This document shows, in pieces, positions 1 to 9,114 of a DNA stretch of 64,000 nucleotides (within the stretch, counting starts at the first letter, position 1; each line of letters begins with the position of its first letter). A program made the position numbers and the translations under genes. The stretch is from Streptomyces sp. NBC_01754 (lineage in GTDB: Bacteria; Actinomycetota; Actinomycetes; Streptomycetales; Streptomycetaceae). The notes under the pieces are model-generated. The model searched no databases, had not been told where the DNA came from, and was given only the letters and a program-made list of their open reading frames with translations. The stretch is taken from positions 2,232,001 to 2,296,000 of the forward strand of contig NZ_CP109132.1 in NCBI RefSeq assembly GCF_035918015.1, given 5' to 3'.

Positions 1-402
1 GTGCACGTACCGGCCGTTGGTTCCGACCATCTTGCCGACTACCACGTCGGACTCGTGCTCGTCCGCGTAGGCCACCATCCGTTCCAGAGCTTCCTCGCCC
101 AGACGGTCGTCGGAACCGACGAAGTACACGAACCGGCCGGTGGCCACGTCCAGCGCCCTGTTGCTGGGAGCCGCAGGACCACCGGAGTTGGCCTGGTGGA
201 TGACCTTGACCGTGCCGGGGTACCGCTCGGCGAACCGGTCGAGTTCCTCGCCGCTCCCGTCCGTCGACCCGTCGTCCACCGCGACGACCTCGAGGCGGTC
301 GAGGCCGATGCTCTGGCCGACGAGTGAGTCCAGGCATTCCGTCAGGTAGGGCATCGTGTTGTAGACGGCTACGACGACGGTGACGTCAGGCTTCTCGCTC
401 AT
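1..402 (-). CDS. GT2-family glycosyltransferase (3' part off the window)
   Basis: This is the N-terminal part (134 codons) of a family 2, GT-A fold glycosyltransferase that transfers a sugar from a nucleotide-sugar donor. Reading leftward from the ATG at 402 the protein begins MSEKPDVTVVVAVYNTMPYL, the usual first beta strand. It then shows the nucleotide-binding DDGSTDG motif near residue 43 and a metal-binding GSDD motif near residue 97. The ATG overlaps the stop of the upstream GT4 gene as ATGA, so the two are translationally coupled in one glycan operon. The acceptor and linkage cannot be told, and the C-terminus lies outside the window. Confidence 0.85.
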   Translation of the reverse strand, partial: MSEKPDVTVVVAVYNTMPYLTECLDSLVGQSIGLDRLEVVAVDDGSTDGSGEELDRFAERYPGTVKVIHQANSGGPAAPSNRALDVATGRFVYFVGSDDRLGEEALERMVAYADEHESDVVVGKMVGTNGRYVH

Positions 403-1982
403 GCCGGCACCTCGGCAACCGGCTCGCCGGCTCCACTCCGGTCGTCTCCGTCCAGTAGGCGGGTGTAGACGCCGTCGAGCACCTCCGCCTGCGCCTCCCA
501 GGTCCACTCCTCGAGCAGCCCCTCGGAAGCGTAGGCGTCGCGGTACTTCTTCGGATCGGCGAGCACGGCCCTGACCGCACGGACGTAGTCCGCCACGTCC
601 TGTGCCGTGAACACCTCGCCCTGCCCGGTCCGCTCGACCATCTCGCCCATCGTCCTGACGTCGCTCACGACCACCGGGAGGTGGGCGTGCGAGTACTCGA
701 AGAACTTGGTGATCAGGGCGATCTCATGATTCGGCCAGTGGTGGATCGGGATCACACCGATATCGGCCGCGGCGAGGTACGGCACGACCTGGTGGTGCGG
801 CACGTACGGCAGGATGTGCAGCCTCTGCGACACACCGAGTTCCATGGCCCGGGCCGTCAGCTGTCTCACGTGGTCCGACGTGGCCCGCAGCACCACGAAC
901 GCGGTATGAGTGTCGGGCAGTTGCGGCAGCGACTCGACCATGACGTCGAGTCCACGCTGCGGGGCGGCAGATCCGCTGTACACGACGAGCGGTACGTCCG
1001 GACCGATCCCGCACAGTTCCCGCAGGTCCGGTACGGGCTCGGCACCCTGCTCGGGCGAAGTCTCCGCGCCGGGCGCGTTCAGCACGACCGCCGGCCTGTC
1101 CTTCAGCCCGTGGCGCTCGGCCAGCATGTCGGCGAGCGTCTCGGAGACGGTGATCACCGCGTCGGCGTACGGGGAGAACTCCCGCTCGTAGGCACACTGC
1201 GCGACGTGCCACCGGGGGTGCGGGTCCCAGGGCTTGATGCCCGGCAGGTACTCGTGGGCGTCCCAGACGAGCTTCACCCGGCGGCCCCTGGCGCTCGCCC
1301 GCAGTTTGGCCCGCGCGCCGACGCCGAGCATCCTGAAGTCGTTGGCATGGATCAGGTCGGGCTCGAGGGAGTCGATGACCTTGCCGTAGGCCAGTTCCAT
1401 GTCCCACAGCGCCGGATCGAGCCGGCGCCAGGCGCGATCCCCCATGGTGCGCAGCCAGAACGCGGTGGAGAACCGGTCGAGGGGTGAGGTCATGTCCTTG
1501 CGGCGCTGTTCCAGGGCGGTCGTCCGGCCGGCGCGCACCCCCACCCACTTGCTCATGACCTTGGACAGCGCGCGTGGCGGCAGCAGCCCGATCTTGCGGA
1601 CGGCCGACTTCCCGTGCCCGGCCTGGATGAGCTGAATGTTCAGCTCGGTCCGCCACGCCTTCATCCGCTGTCGGCGATAGGCGGCCAGCGGTCCCGGTCT
1701 GTACGCGAGGGGCGCCCGCAGGACGGCACGGCGGTACTCGTGCCGCCTGCGGTGCAAGGGCGTCGGCACGTGCAGCAGCCTGACCTCCGCATCGCCGACC
1801 TTCCAGCACTGTTCCCTCTTGCTCGGTGACTTGCCCAGCAGCACGACGTCCCAGCCCGCGGCAGCCGCGGATCGGGCCTCCTTCTGGACACGCGAGTCAC
1901 CGTTCACACCGTTGTCCACGAGCATGACGATCTTGCCGCGGGAGCCACGCCGTGCTCCCACCACCGAACTGTCAACCGCCAT
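399..1982 (-). CDS. GT4-family glycosyltransferase, 527 aa
   Basis: Family 4 (GT-B fold) glycosyltransferase. The N-terminal Rossmann part starts with KIVMLVDNGVNGDSRVQKEA, and the C-terminal donor-binding part has VVYSGSAAPQRGLDVMVESL and, near the end, GVIPIHHWPNHEIALITKFFEYSHAHLP cut here into the recognisable ALITKFFEY stretch that corresponds to the family's sugar-nucleotide EX7E region. The ATG at 1982 is chosen because an AGGAGAA ribosome site lies about 10 bases upstream; the longer reading from 2024 has no such site. It overlaps the oxidoreductase stop by 11 bases and is followed by the coupled GT2 gene. Length is greater than the usual 380-420 residues because of a basic insert near residues 80-190. 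Likely assembles a surface glycan; substrate unknown. Confidence 0.83.
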   Translation of the reverse strand: MAVDSSVVGARRGSRGKIVMLVDNGVNGDSRVQKEARSAAAAGWDVVLLGKSPSKREQCWKVGDAEVRLLHVPTPLHRRRHEYRRAVLRAPLAYRPGPLAAYRRQRMKAWRTELNIQLIQAGHGKSAVRKIGLLPPRALSKVMSKWVGVRAGRTTALEQRRKDMTSPLDRFSTAFWLRTMGDRAWRRLDPALWDMELAYGKVIDSLEPDLIHANDFRMLGVGARAKLRASARGRRVKLVWDAHEYLPGIKPWDPHPRWHVAQCAYEREFSPYADAVITVSETLADMLAERHGLKDRPAVVLNAPGAETSPEQGAEPVPDLRELCGIGPDVPLVVYSGSAAPQRGLDVMVESLPQLPDTHTAFVVLRATSDHVRQLTARAMELGVSQRLHILPYVPHHQVVPYLAAADIGVIPIHHWPNHEIALITKFFEYSHAHLPVVVSDVRTMGEMVERTGQGEVFTAQDVADYVRAVRAVLADPKKYRDAYASEGLLEEWTWEAQAEVLDGVYTRLLDGDDRSGAGEPVAEVPA

Positions 1983-2994
1983 GATGAGCGGGTTCTCCTG
2001 TCTCAAGAACGACCGTACGACCACTGCACGCCGAATCCAGCACCGCCGCGGCCACCTCGACGGTCCGCAGCCCCTGCCTCAGCGTGCAGATGTCGGCAGG
2101 CTCCCCCCGGACAGCGTCCCGGAAGAGCTCGTGCTCGACAAGCAGCGGCTCCCGCTTCGGAATGGCGTAGCGGACCATGTCTCCCTCGGAGACACCGCGG
2201 AACGCGCGCAGCGCCTCCCACTCCGTGGTCACCGACGCGTTGGAGTGGAAGGTGAGGTCGGCGGTGAGCGTGTCGGCGACGAAGCAGCCGCGTGCGCCGG
2301 TGACCGAGGTGAAGCGTTCCTTGAGCGGGCTCAGCCAGTTGACCAGGTGGTTGACCATCGTGCCGTCGGAGAGCTGACCGACCGCCGAGACCATGTCCTC
2401 GTGCGGGCGGCCGGACTTCGAGACGGTGTGGGCCGCCACCGAGGTGTACGCCTGGCCGGTCACCCAGCCCGTCAGGTCGATGTCGTGCGTGGCGAGGTCC
2501 TTGACCACCCCGACGTCCGCGATGCGGTGCGGAAAGGGTCCCTGACGGCGCGTCACGACTTGGTACACGTCGCCGAGTTCGCCGGCCTCCAGCCGGGTGC
2601 GCAGGGAGCGCAGGGCCGGGTTGCACCGCTCGATGTGTCCGACGCCGGCCAGCAGTCCCCGGGACTCGAACGCCTCGACCAGGCGGCGGGCCCCCTCGAC
2701 CGTGTCGGCCAGCGGCTTCTCGATCAGGGCGCGGACCCCGGCGTCGGCCAGTCGCAGGCCGACCTCCTCGTGCAGGCCGGTCGGGCAGGCCACGACCGCG
2801 TAGTCGACGCCCAGGGCGACGAGTTCCTCGACGGTGGAGAGGACGGGTGCGCCCCGCGCCCAGCCGTTCCGGTCGCCCATCGGGTCGACGACGCCGGCCA
2901 GGGCCACCCCGTCGAGCCCGGCGAGGACACGGGCGTGGTGGCGGCCCATGGAGCCCAGGCCGATGAGTCCGGCTCTCAGTACCGCGGCGGTCAC
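1972..2994 (-). CDS. Gfo/Idh/MocA-family sugar dehydrogenase, 340 aa
   Basis: NAD(P)-dependent sugar oxidoreductase. The Rossmann signature GLIGLGSMGRHH is at residues 9-20, the conserved EKPLADT with catalytic Lys93 follows, and KDLATHDIDL supplies the His170/Asp171 region. In this family, WlbA/WbpB-type enzymes oxidise C3 of UDP-GlcNAc uronate and work directly before a WlbC/WbpE-type aminotransferase. Here the gene overlaps such an aminotransferase by four bases (ATGA), which supports a 3-amino sugar-nucleotide pathway by inference. The exact substrate is not shown by the sequence; an inositol-type dehydrogenase is the main alternative. Confidence 0.85.
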   Translation of the reverse strand: MTAAVLRAGLIGLGSMGRHHARVLAGLDGVALAGVVDPMGDRNGWARGAPVLSTVEELVALGVDYAVVACPTGLHEEVGLRLADAGVRALIEKPLADTVEGARRLVEAFESRGLLAGVGHIERCNPALRSLRTRLEAGELGDVYQVVTRRQGPFPHRIADVGVVKDLATHDIDLTGWVTGQAYTSVAAHTVSKSGRPHEDMVSAVGQLSDGTMVNHLVNWLSPLKERFTSVTGARGCFVADTLTADLTFHSNASVTTEWEALRAFRGVSEGDMVRYAIPKREPLLVEHELFRDAVRGEPADICTLRQGLRTVEVAAAVLDSACSGRTVVLETGEPAHHGG

Positions 2995-4109
2995 AGATCC
3001 TCCCCCAGGGCGTTCACGGCGGCGGCGACGCGTTCCAGCTCGCCCGCGCCGAGCGAGGGGTGGACGGGCAGCGAGACGACCTCGGCGGCCGCCCGCTCGG
3101 TCTCGGGCAGGTCCCAGTTCCGGCCGGCCTTCTGGTCCGGCCCCCAGTACGGCTTGAGGCGGTGGATCGGCGTCGGGTAGTAGACGGCGTTGCCGACGCC
3201 CGCCTCGGTGAGCTTCGCCATCGCGCCGTCGCGGTCGCCCCGCACCCGGACCGTGTACTGGTGGTAGACGTGTCTGGCGCCCTCGGCGACCGGCGGCGTC
3301 GTCACGTTCGGCGCGCTGATGTGCGCGTCGAGGTACGCGGCGTTGGCGCGGCGCCGCTCGGTCCAGCCGCCGAGCTTGGTCAGCTGTACGCGGCCGACCG
3401 CGGCCGCCACGTCCGTCATCCGCATGTTGGCGCCGACGATCTCGTTGGCGTACCGCTGTTCCATGCCCTGGTTGCGCAGGAGGCGCAGGGTGCGGGCGAG
3501 TGCGGCGTCGGCCGTGGTGACCATGCCGCCCTCGAGCGAGTGCATGTTCTTGGTCGGGTAGAAGCTGAATGTCCCGCCTGCGCCGAAAGCGCCCACGGGG
3601 GTGCCGTCGAGGGCCGCGGCGTGCGCCTGGCAGGCGTCCTCGACCACGGCGAGCCTGTGCTTGCCGGCGATGGGCATGATCTCGTCCATCGCCGCGGGGT
3701 GACCGTAGAGGTGCACCGGCATGATCGCGGCGGTACGCGGCGTGATCGCCGCCTCGACGGCGGCGGGGTCCAGACCGAAGCTGCCCGGCTCGATGTCGGC
3801 GAACACGACTTCGGCGCCGACGAGGCGGACGGCGTTGGCGGAGGCCGCGAAGGAGAAGGAGGGGACGACGACCTCGTCACCCGGCCCGATGCCGAGCGCG
3901 AGCAGCAGGAGATGCAGGGCGGAGGTACCGGAGTTGACCGCGACGCAGTGACGGCCCTCGACCAGTTCGGAGAAACCCTCCTCGAACGCGGCGACCTCGG
4001 GGCCCTGCACCACACGGCCGCTGCGCAGCACACGCACCGCGGCCTCGATCTCCTCTTCACCGATGACCGGACGGGCAGCGGGGACCGGCTGCTCGTTGAT
4101 GCTCGTCAT
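2991..4109 (-). CDS. DegT/DnrJ/EryC1/StrS aminotransferase, 372 aa
   Basis: PLP-dependent sugar aminotransferase. Visible motifs are NSGTSALHL (phosphate clamp, residues 59-67), VVEDACQAHAA with the PLP-nitrogen Asp158, and FYPTKNMHSLEGGM with the Schiff-base Lys187. The ATG at 4109 has a perfect AAGGAGG site 7 bases upstream. It is the first gene of the operon, so the 266-base region upstream should carry the promoter. Together with the following Gfo/Idh/MocA dehydrogenase it probably makes a UDP-3-amino sugar used by the two glycosyltransferases. The length is normal for the family. Confidence 0.9.
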   Translation of the reverse strand: MTSINEQPVPAARPVIGEEEIEAAVRVLRSGRVVQGPEVAAFEEGFSELVEGRHCVAVNSGTSALHLLLLALGIGPGDEVVVPSFSFAASANAVRLVGAEVVFADIEPGSFGLDPAAVEAAITPRTAAIMPVHLYGHPAAMDEIMPIAGKHRLAVVEDACQAHAAALDGTPVGAFGAGGTFSFYPTKNMHSLEGGMVTTADAALARTLRLLRNQGMEQRYANEIVGANMRMTDVAAAVGRVQLTKLGGWTERRRANAAYLDAHISAPNVTTPPVAEGARHVYHQYTVRVRGDRDGAMAKLTEAGVGNAVYYPTPIHRLKPYWGPDQKAGRNWDLPETERAAAEVVSLPVHPSLGAGELERVAAAVNALGEDL

Positions 4110-4375
4110 GGACGTCCTCCTTGAACACCGTAAGAGTCTTCACAGGCAGAGGTCCGGGGGTACGGGGTGCCTCACGAGGCGGCGTGTACCCCACCGGCAC
4201 CACGCCGACGCCTTACCGAGGGCTCCGGGTCCGTCCTCGTCCTCCCCGAACCGGATCGGTCACCGACCGTCCCCCTTCTGGACCTCACAGTCAGCGACCG
4301 GCGTCAGATTATCAGGGATTTCTCGGTTGATTTCGGGCACCTTACCCCAGGCGTGCATCAGCTCTGAAACAAAGC
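4110..4375 (-). promoter_or_regulatory. Upstream region of the glycan operon
   Basis: This stretch between the aminotransferase start and the RNase terminator has no coding signature. It is the only place where the promoter of the four-gene glycan operon can lie. On the minus strand a GATAAT hexamer (complement of about 4311-4316) could be a -10 element, but I see no clear matching -35, so the promoter is not assigned to a sigma factor. Confidence 0.35.
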
Positions 4376-4410
4376 CGTGTCCCGCTCCCACAATGTGGGA
4401 GCGGGACACG
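4376..4410 (-). terminator. Terminator of the RNase E/G gene
   Basis: Perfect 16-bp inverted repeat (4376-4391 with 4395-4410) and a 3-base AAT loop, 44 bases downstream of the RNase stop codon. It isolates the RNase transcript from the glycan operon. There is no long T-run, as usual for Streptomyces terminators. Confidence 0.85.
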
Positions 4411-4453
4411 GGTGGATGCGCGACCGGCTACGAATCGGCCTGCCGGCCCGAGG

Positions 4454-7400
4454 TCACGACTCCTCGGCGGGCGCCGAGGCCTTCACGGAAGACGACGGCT
4501 GCTCGGCGGCGACGGTCTTCGCCGCCGCCTTCTTCGTCGTCGCCTTCTTCGCCGTGGTCTTCTTCGCCGGGGCCTTCTTCGCCGGGGCCTTCTTCGCGGT
4601 GGTCTTGGCAGCCGTCGTCTTGGCCGCGGTCTTCTTCGCCGCCGGGGCCTTCTTCGCCGGAGCCTTCGTGGCCGGGGCCTTCTTGGCAGGGGCCTTCTTG
4701 GCGGTCTTGCGCGCCGTCTTCTTGACCGGTGCCTCCGCCTCCTCGGCCGTCCCGCCCGCCGGGGTCTCGGAAGCGCCTTCCGCGACCGGTTCGGCCGCAG
4801 GGCTCTCCGTGACCACGACGACCTCCGCCGCCTCGGCGCCTTCCGGTGAACCGGCCGGGGCGGTGACCTTACGGGTCACCCGGCGGCGGGCACGCGGCGG
4901 GGCCGCCGGTGCGGGCTCCTCCTCGACGGCCGGAGCCTGCGGTTCGGCGGCGGGCGCCTCGGTCGCCGGCGGCGGGGCCACCGGGTCCTCCAGCGCGACC
5001 GGCTCCGCCGCGGGCTCGGTCGGGCGGACCGGCTGCGGGACGTCGGCCTGCTTCGGCGAACCCGCCGGAGCGGTGGCCTTGCGGGTGGCGCGACGGCGCG
5101 TACGGGCCGGGGGCGCGGCCTCGGGGACCGTGTCGGCCTCGGGGACCGTGTCGGCCTCGGGGACCTTCTGAGCCTCGGGGGCGGCCTCCGGTGCCTCCGC
5201 CACGGGCTCGGCCCGCTGCGGCTCGGCCTCGGCGGGAGCCGGGGCCGGCTCGGCCGCCGGAGCGGCAGGGGCCTGCGGGGTGCCGGCCGGGGCCGTCACC
5301 TTGCGGGTCGCGCGCCGACGGCCGCGACCACGTGCCGCCGCCTCGGCCTCGGCCGGGCTGCTGTACAGCTCCTCGTCCGCACCGAAGTCCGGCTCGGGCA
5401 GCGCCACCGGGGCGGCCACCTCGGCGGCCACCTCGGCCTCGGTCTCGGCCGGGTGCTCGGCGTGCTCCTGGTCGTGGTCGTGCTGCTGCTCGTGGTCGTG
5501 TCCGACGCCGCCACGGCCACGCTTCTTGGACCGCTTGCCGCCGCCACCGCCGCCCGTGGTGGTGGGCTGCTCCATGTGCACGATGACACCGCGCCCGTTG
5601 CAGTGGACACAGGTCTCGGAGAAGGACTCCAGCAGCCCCTGGCCCACCCGCTTGCGGGTCATCTGGACGAGGCCCAGCGACGTGACCTCGGCCACCTGGT
5701 GCTTCGTACGGTCACGGCCCAGGCACTCCAGCAGGCGCCGCAGCACCAGGTCCCGGTTGGACTCCAGCACCATGTCGATGAAGTCGACGACGACGATGCC
5801 CCCGAGGTCGCGCAGCCGCAGCTGGCGCACGATCTCCTCGGCCGCCTCCAGGTTGTTCTTGGTGACGGTCTCCTCGAGGTTCCCGCCCTGCCCGGTGAAC
5901 TTGCCGGTGTTGACGTCGACGACGACCATCGCCTCGGTCTTGTCGATCACCAGTGAACCGCCGCTCGGCAGGTAGACCTTCCGGTCCAGCGCCTTCATCA
6001 GCTGCTCGTCGATGCGGTACGTCGCGAAGACGTCGACCTCGGAGGTCCAGCGCGACAGCCGGTCACTGAGGTCCGGTGCCACCTGCGAGACGTACCCGTG
6101 GATGGTCTCCCAGGCGTCGTCACCGCTGACGATCACCTTCGAGAAGTCCTCGTTGAAGATGTCGCGGACCACCCGGACCGTCATGTCCGGCTCGCCGTAG
6201 AGCAGCGTCGGCGCGTTGGAGCTGGTGGTGCCCTTCGCCTTCTTCTGGATCTCGTCCCACTGGCCCTGGAGCCGCTCGACGTCGCGGCGCAGCTCGTCCT
6301 CGCTGGCGCCCTCGGCGGCGGTGCGCACGATGACGCCCGCGTCCTCGGGAACGATCTTCTTGAGGATGGTCTTCAGCCGGGAGCGCTCGGTGTCGGGCAG
6401 CTTGCGGCTGATCCCGGTCATCGAGCCCTCGGGCACGTAGACCAGGTAGCGGCCGGGCAGCGAGACCTGGCTCGTCAGACGGGCGCCCTTGTGGCCGATC
6501 GGGTCCTTCGTCACCTGGACGAGGACGGACTGGCCGGACTTCAGCGCACTCTCGATGCGGCGCGGCCCGTGGGCCATGCCGAGCGCCTCGAAGTTGACCT
6601 CGCCGGCGTACAGGACGGCGTTGCGGCCCTTGCCGATGTCGACGAACGCGGCCTCCATGGACGGCAGGACGTTCTGCACCTTGCCCAGGTAGACGTTGCC
6701 GACGTAGCTGGTGGCCTGCTCCTTGTTGACGTAGTGCTCGACGAGCACGTTGTCCTCGAGGACGCCGATCTGGGTGCGCTCGCCGCTCTGGCGGACGACC
6801 ATGACGCGCTCGACCGCCTCGCGACGGGCCAGGAACTCGGCCTCGGTGATGATCGGGACGCGGCGGCGGCCCTGCTCACGGCCCTCACGGCGACGCTGCT
6901 TCTTGGCCTCCATCCGGGTCGAGCCCTTGATGGACTGGACCTCGTCGAAGCCGGTACCGGGCTCGCGCTCGGCTTCCTTCCTGCGCGGCTCGCGGACCTT
7001 GACGACCGTACGCTCGGGGTCGTCCGCGCCCGTGCCGGTGCCGGTGACCGCGTCCTCGCCCGAGGCGTCCGAGCCGCGGCGACGGCGACGGCGGCGACGC
7101 CGGCTGCTGCTGGAGCCGGACGCGGAGGAGTCGTGGTCCTCGTCCTCATCCTGTGCCGTCCGCTCGTCCTCGGACGCCTCGGCGGCGGACTCGTCGTGCT
7201 GGTCGATGTCGTCGGTGTCGCCGCTCTCCCCACGGCGGCGGCGACGGCCACCACGGCGGCGACGGCGGGAGGGCCGGTCGCCGTACTCGTCGGAATCGTC
7301 ACCCTCGTGCTCGGTGTCGGTGTCCGCCTCGGCCTCGTGGTCGTGGTCGTCCTCGTGCTCGGCGTCGGCCTCGGCCTCGGCGGGGAGACTGACCGGGGTC

Positions 7401-8887
7401 GCGGCCGGCTCGGTCTCGACGGGCTCACCGCGACGGCGGCGGCGACGGCGCGAACCGCCCTGCGGCGCGGCCTCGGTCTCCTGAGCGGGCTCGGCGGCCT
7501 CGGCGGCGGGCTCGGTGAAGGGCTGCTGTCCGCCCCCGGTCCTGCGCGGTGACCGGTCCTGGGGCCGCTCGTCCTCGTACGTGTCGCTCTCGTCGTACGC
7601 CGACGGGGAGCCGGAGGCGGCAGCGGCGGCCGCCGCGGTCTCCGGGGTCTGGAACATGGGCTCGGCGAAGACCGGGGCCTGGAAGACGGCCACGGCGGGG
7701 CGCGCCGCGCGACGGCCCTTGCGTACGGGCTCCTCCGCCTTGGCGGTGAACTCCGGCCGGCCCGCGGGGGCGGTGGCCCGGCGGCGCTGGCGTCCGCGCG
7801 GTGCCGCCTCCTCGACCTCGTCGGCCTCGGCGGCGAGCTCCTCGGCCACGGCGGCGGGCAGGCTCTCGCCGGTCTCGGCGGCCTGCGCCTCGACGCTCTC
7901 CTCGGCGGCCTGCGGCGCACCCGCCGGGGCGGTCGCCTTACGGACGGCACGGCGGCGGCCACGGGGGGCCGTGGGGGCCTCCGCCGGTTCGGCGGCGGGT
8001 GCCCCGGCCGCGGGGGCCTCCTGGGCGGCGGGCTCGGCGACCGGCTCCGCCTCGGGGGCGCTCCCGGTCACGGCTTCCCGCGGTGCGCCCTGGGGCGTCC
8101 CGGCCGGGGCCGAGGCGCGGCGCCGGCCGCGCCCGCGCGGGGCGGCGGACTCGGCCACGGGGGCCTCCTGGGTGGCAGGCGCGGCGACGGCGGGCTCGGC
8201 GACCTGGGCCGGCTCGGCCACGACGGCGTCCGCACCGGCGGTCTCGACCGGCTGCGGCGGACCCGCGGGCGCGGTCGCCTTACGGGTGGCACGGCGGCGG
8301 CCACGCGGGGCCACGGGCGCCGGCTCGGCAACCTCTTCGGCCTCTTCGGTCACTTCGGTTTCTTCGGCATCGTCGGCTACTCCGGAACCGGCCGGCTCCA
8401 CGACTTCCGCGACGGCCTTGGGCGCACCCGCGGGAGCGGTCGCCTTGCGGGTGGCACGGCGGCGCGGGCGGGCAGCCGGAGCGGTCTCCACGGCTTCCGC
8501 GACCTCGTCCTGGTCCACGGCTCCGGCAGGCTCCACGGCCCCGGCCGGTGTCTCCTGCGCGTCGGCGGCCGGGGATGCGGCCGTCCCAGCGCCGGACTCC
8601 ACGACCTCGGTGGCCTGCGGCGCACCCGCCGGGGCGGTCGCCTTGCGCACCGCACGGCGGCGCGGGCGCGCCGGGGGCGCGGTCTCCGCCGGGGCGGCGT
8701 CGGTGGGTGTTACGGAGACCTCGTCGACCGGCGTGACGTCCTCGACGGCGGCCGCGCCCGGTGCGCCCGAGGGCGGACCGGCCGGGCGGGAGGCCGCGCG
8801 GCGCCTGCGGCGCGGCGGCAGCTTGTCTCCCGGGGTGTTGTTCTCTTCGGCGTTCCCGGTCACACCGGGTTCGTTCGGCTCGTGCAT
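4454..8887 (-). CDS. rne: Ribonuclease E/G with two long repeat-rich tails, 1477 aa
   Basis: Endoribonuclease of the RNase E/G family, for mRNA decay and rRNA/tRNA processing. The conserved core lies at about residues 650-1110: S1 domain (about 690-790), the metal-binding Asp region VVVDVNTGKFTGQ (about 990) and VVVDFIDM (about 1032), and the zinc-link CVHCNGRG (about 1094). The core is flanked by an N-tail of about 640 residues and a C-tail of about 365 residues rich in Ala, Glu, Pro and Arg. The basic repeat RRRATRKATAPAG and its variants occurs six times before and three times after the core. A histone H1-like Lys/Ala/Pro segment lies near the C-terminus. The ATG at 8887 is chosen for its GGGAGA site. 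The tails probably act as RNA- and protein-binding scaffolds, as in Streptomyces RNase ES. Confidence 0.95.
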   Translation of the reverse strand: MHEPNEPGVTGNAEENNTPGDKLPPRRRRRAASRPAGPPSGAPGAAAVEDVTPVDEVSVTPTDAAPAETAPPARPRRRAVRKATAPAGAPQATEVVESGAGTAASPAADAQETPAGAVEPAGAVDQDEVAEAVETAPAARPRRRATRKATAPAGAPKAVAEVVEPAGSGVADDAEETEVTEEAEEVAEPAPVAPRGRRRATRKATAPAGPPQPVETAGADAVVAEPAQVAEPAVAAPATQEAPVAESAAPRGRGRRRASAPAGTPQGAPREAVTGSAPEAEPVAEPAAQEAPAAGAPAAEPAEAPTAPRGRRRAVRKATAPAGAPQAAEESVEAQAAETGESLPAAVAEELAAEADEVEEAAPRGRQRRRATAPAGRPEFTAKAEEPVRKGRRAARPAVAVFQAPVFAEPMFQTPETAAAAAAASGSPSAYDESDTYEDERPQDRSPRRTGGGQQPFTEPAAEAAEPAQETEAAPQGGSRRRRRRRGEPVETEPAATPVSLPAEAEADAEHEDDHDHEAEADTDTEHEGDDSDEYGDRPSRRRRRGGRRRRRGESGDTDDIDQHDESAAEASEDERTAQDEDEDHDSSASGSSSSRRRRRRRRRGSDASGEDAVTGTGTGADDPERTVVKVREPRRKEAEREPGTGFDEVQSIKGSTRMEAKKQRRREGREQGRRRVPIITEAEFLARREAVERVMVVRQSGERTQIGVLEDNVLVEHYVNKEQATSYVGNVYLGKVQNVLPSMEAAFVDIGKGRNAVLYAGEVNFEALGMAHGPRRIESALKSGQSVLVQVTKDPIGHKGARLTSQVSLPGRYLVYVPEGSMTGISRKLPDTERSRLKTILKKIVPEDAGVIVRTAAEGASEDELRRDVERLQGQWDEIQKKAKGTTSSNAPTLLYGEPDMTVRVVRDIFNEDFSKVIVSGDDAWETIHGYVSQVAPDLSDRLSRWTSEVDVFATYRIDEQLMKALDRKVYLPSGGSLVIDKTEAMVVVDVNTGKFTGQGGNLEETVTKNNLEAAEEIVRQLRLRDLGGIVVVDFIDMVLESNRDLVLRRLLECLGRDRTKHQVAEVTSLGLVQMTRKRVGQGLLESFSETCVHCNGRGVIVHMEQPTTTGGGGGGKRSKKRGRGGVGHDHEQQHDHDQEHAEHPAETEAEVAAEVAAPVALPEPDFGADEELYSSPAEAEAAARGRGRRRATRKVTAPAGTPQAPAAPAAEPAPAPAEAEPQRAEPVAEAPEAAPEAQKVPEADTVPEADTVPEAAPPARTRRRATRKATAPAGSPKQADVPQPVRPTEPAAEPVALEDPVAPPPATEAPAAEPQAPAVEEEPAPAAPPRARRRVTRKVTAPAGSPEGAEAAEVVVVTESPAAEPVAEGASETPAGGTAEEAEAPVKKTARKTAKKAPAKKAPATKAPAKKAPAAKKTAAKTTAAKTTAKKAPAKKAPAKKTTAKKATTKKAAAKTVAAEQPSSSVKASAPAEES

Positions 8888-9114
8888 GCGGGCGGTTCTC
8901 CCGTCGCGCTCCCGGGCGCCGCGTCTGAATTCCGGTCGGGACGCTTCGCGTGATGTGCGCGACACGCCCTCCGGGGCGCGGGCGCCGCACAGGAGCTGAT
9001 GTATGGCTCGCCGGTTCCGTACGCGGTACGCACGGCCTGGCGAAAGTCTTATGGGGCGGTGCACGGCCCGACCCAGGTGGCTCCCGGGTCCGAGGGCTGC
9101 GCTACAACGACCGC

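Noticed and set aside
1819..3180. Long plus-strand frame (453 codons) opposite the oxidoreductase and GT4 genes
   Set aside because: It is the antisense shadow of two well-supported genes and has no ribosome site, motif or sensible composition.
4709..4900. Apparent tandem repeats in DNA at the 3' end of rne
   Set aside because: They come from the Lys/Ala/Pro-rich coding sequence of the RNase tail and are not an independent repeat element or CRISPR.
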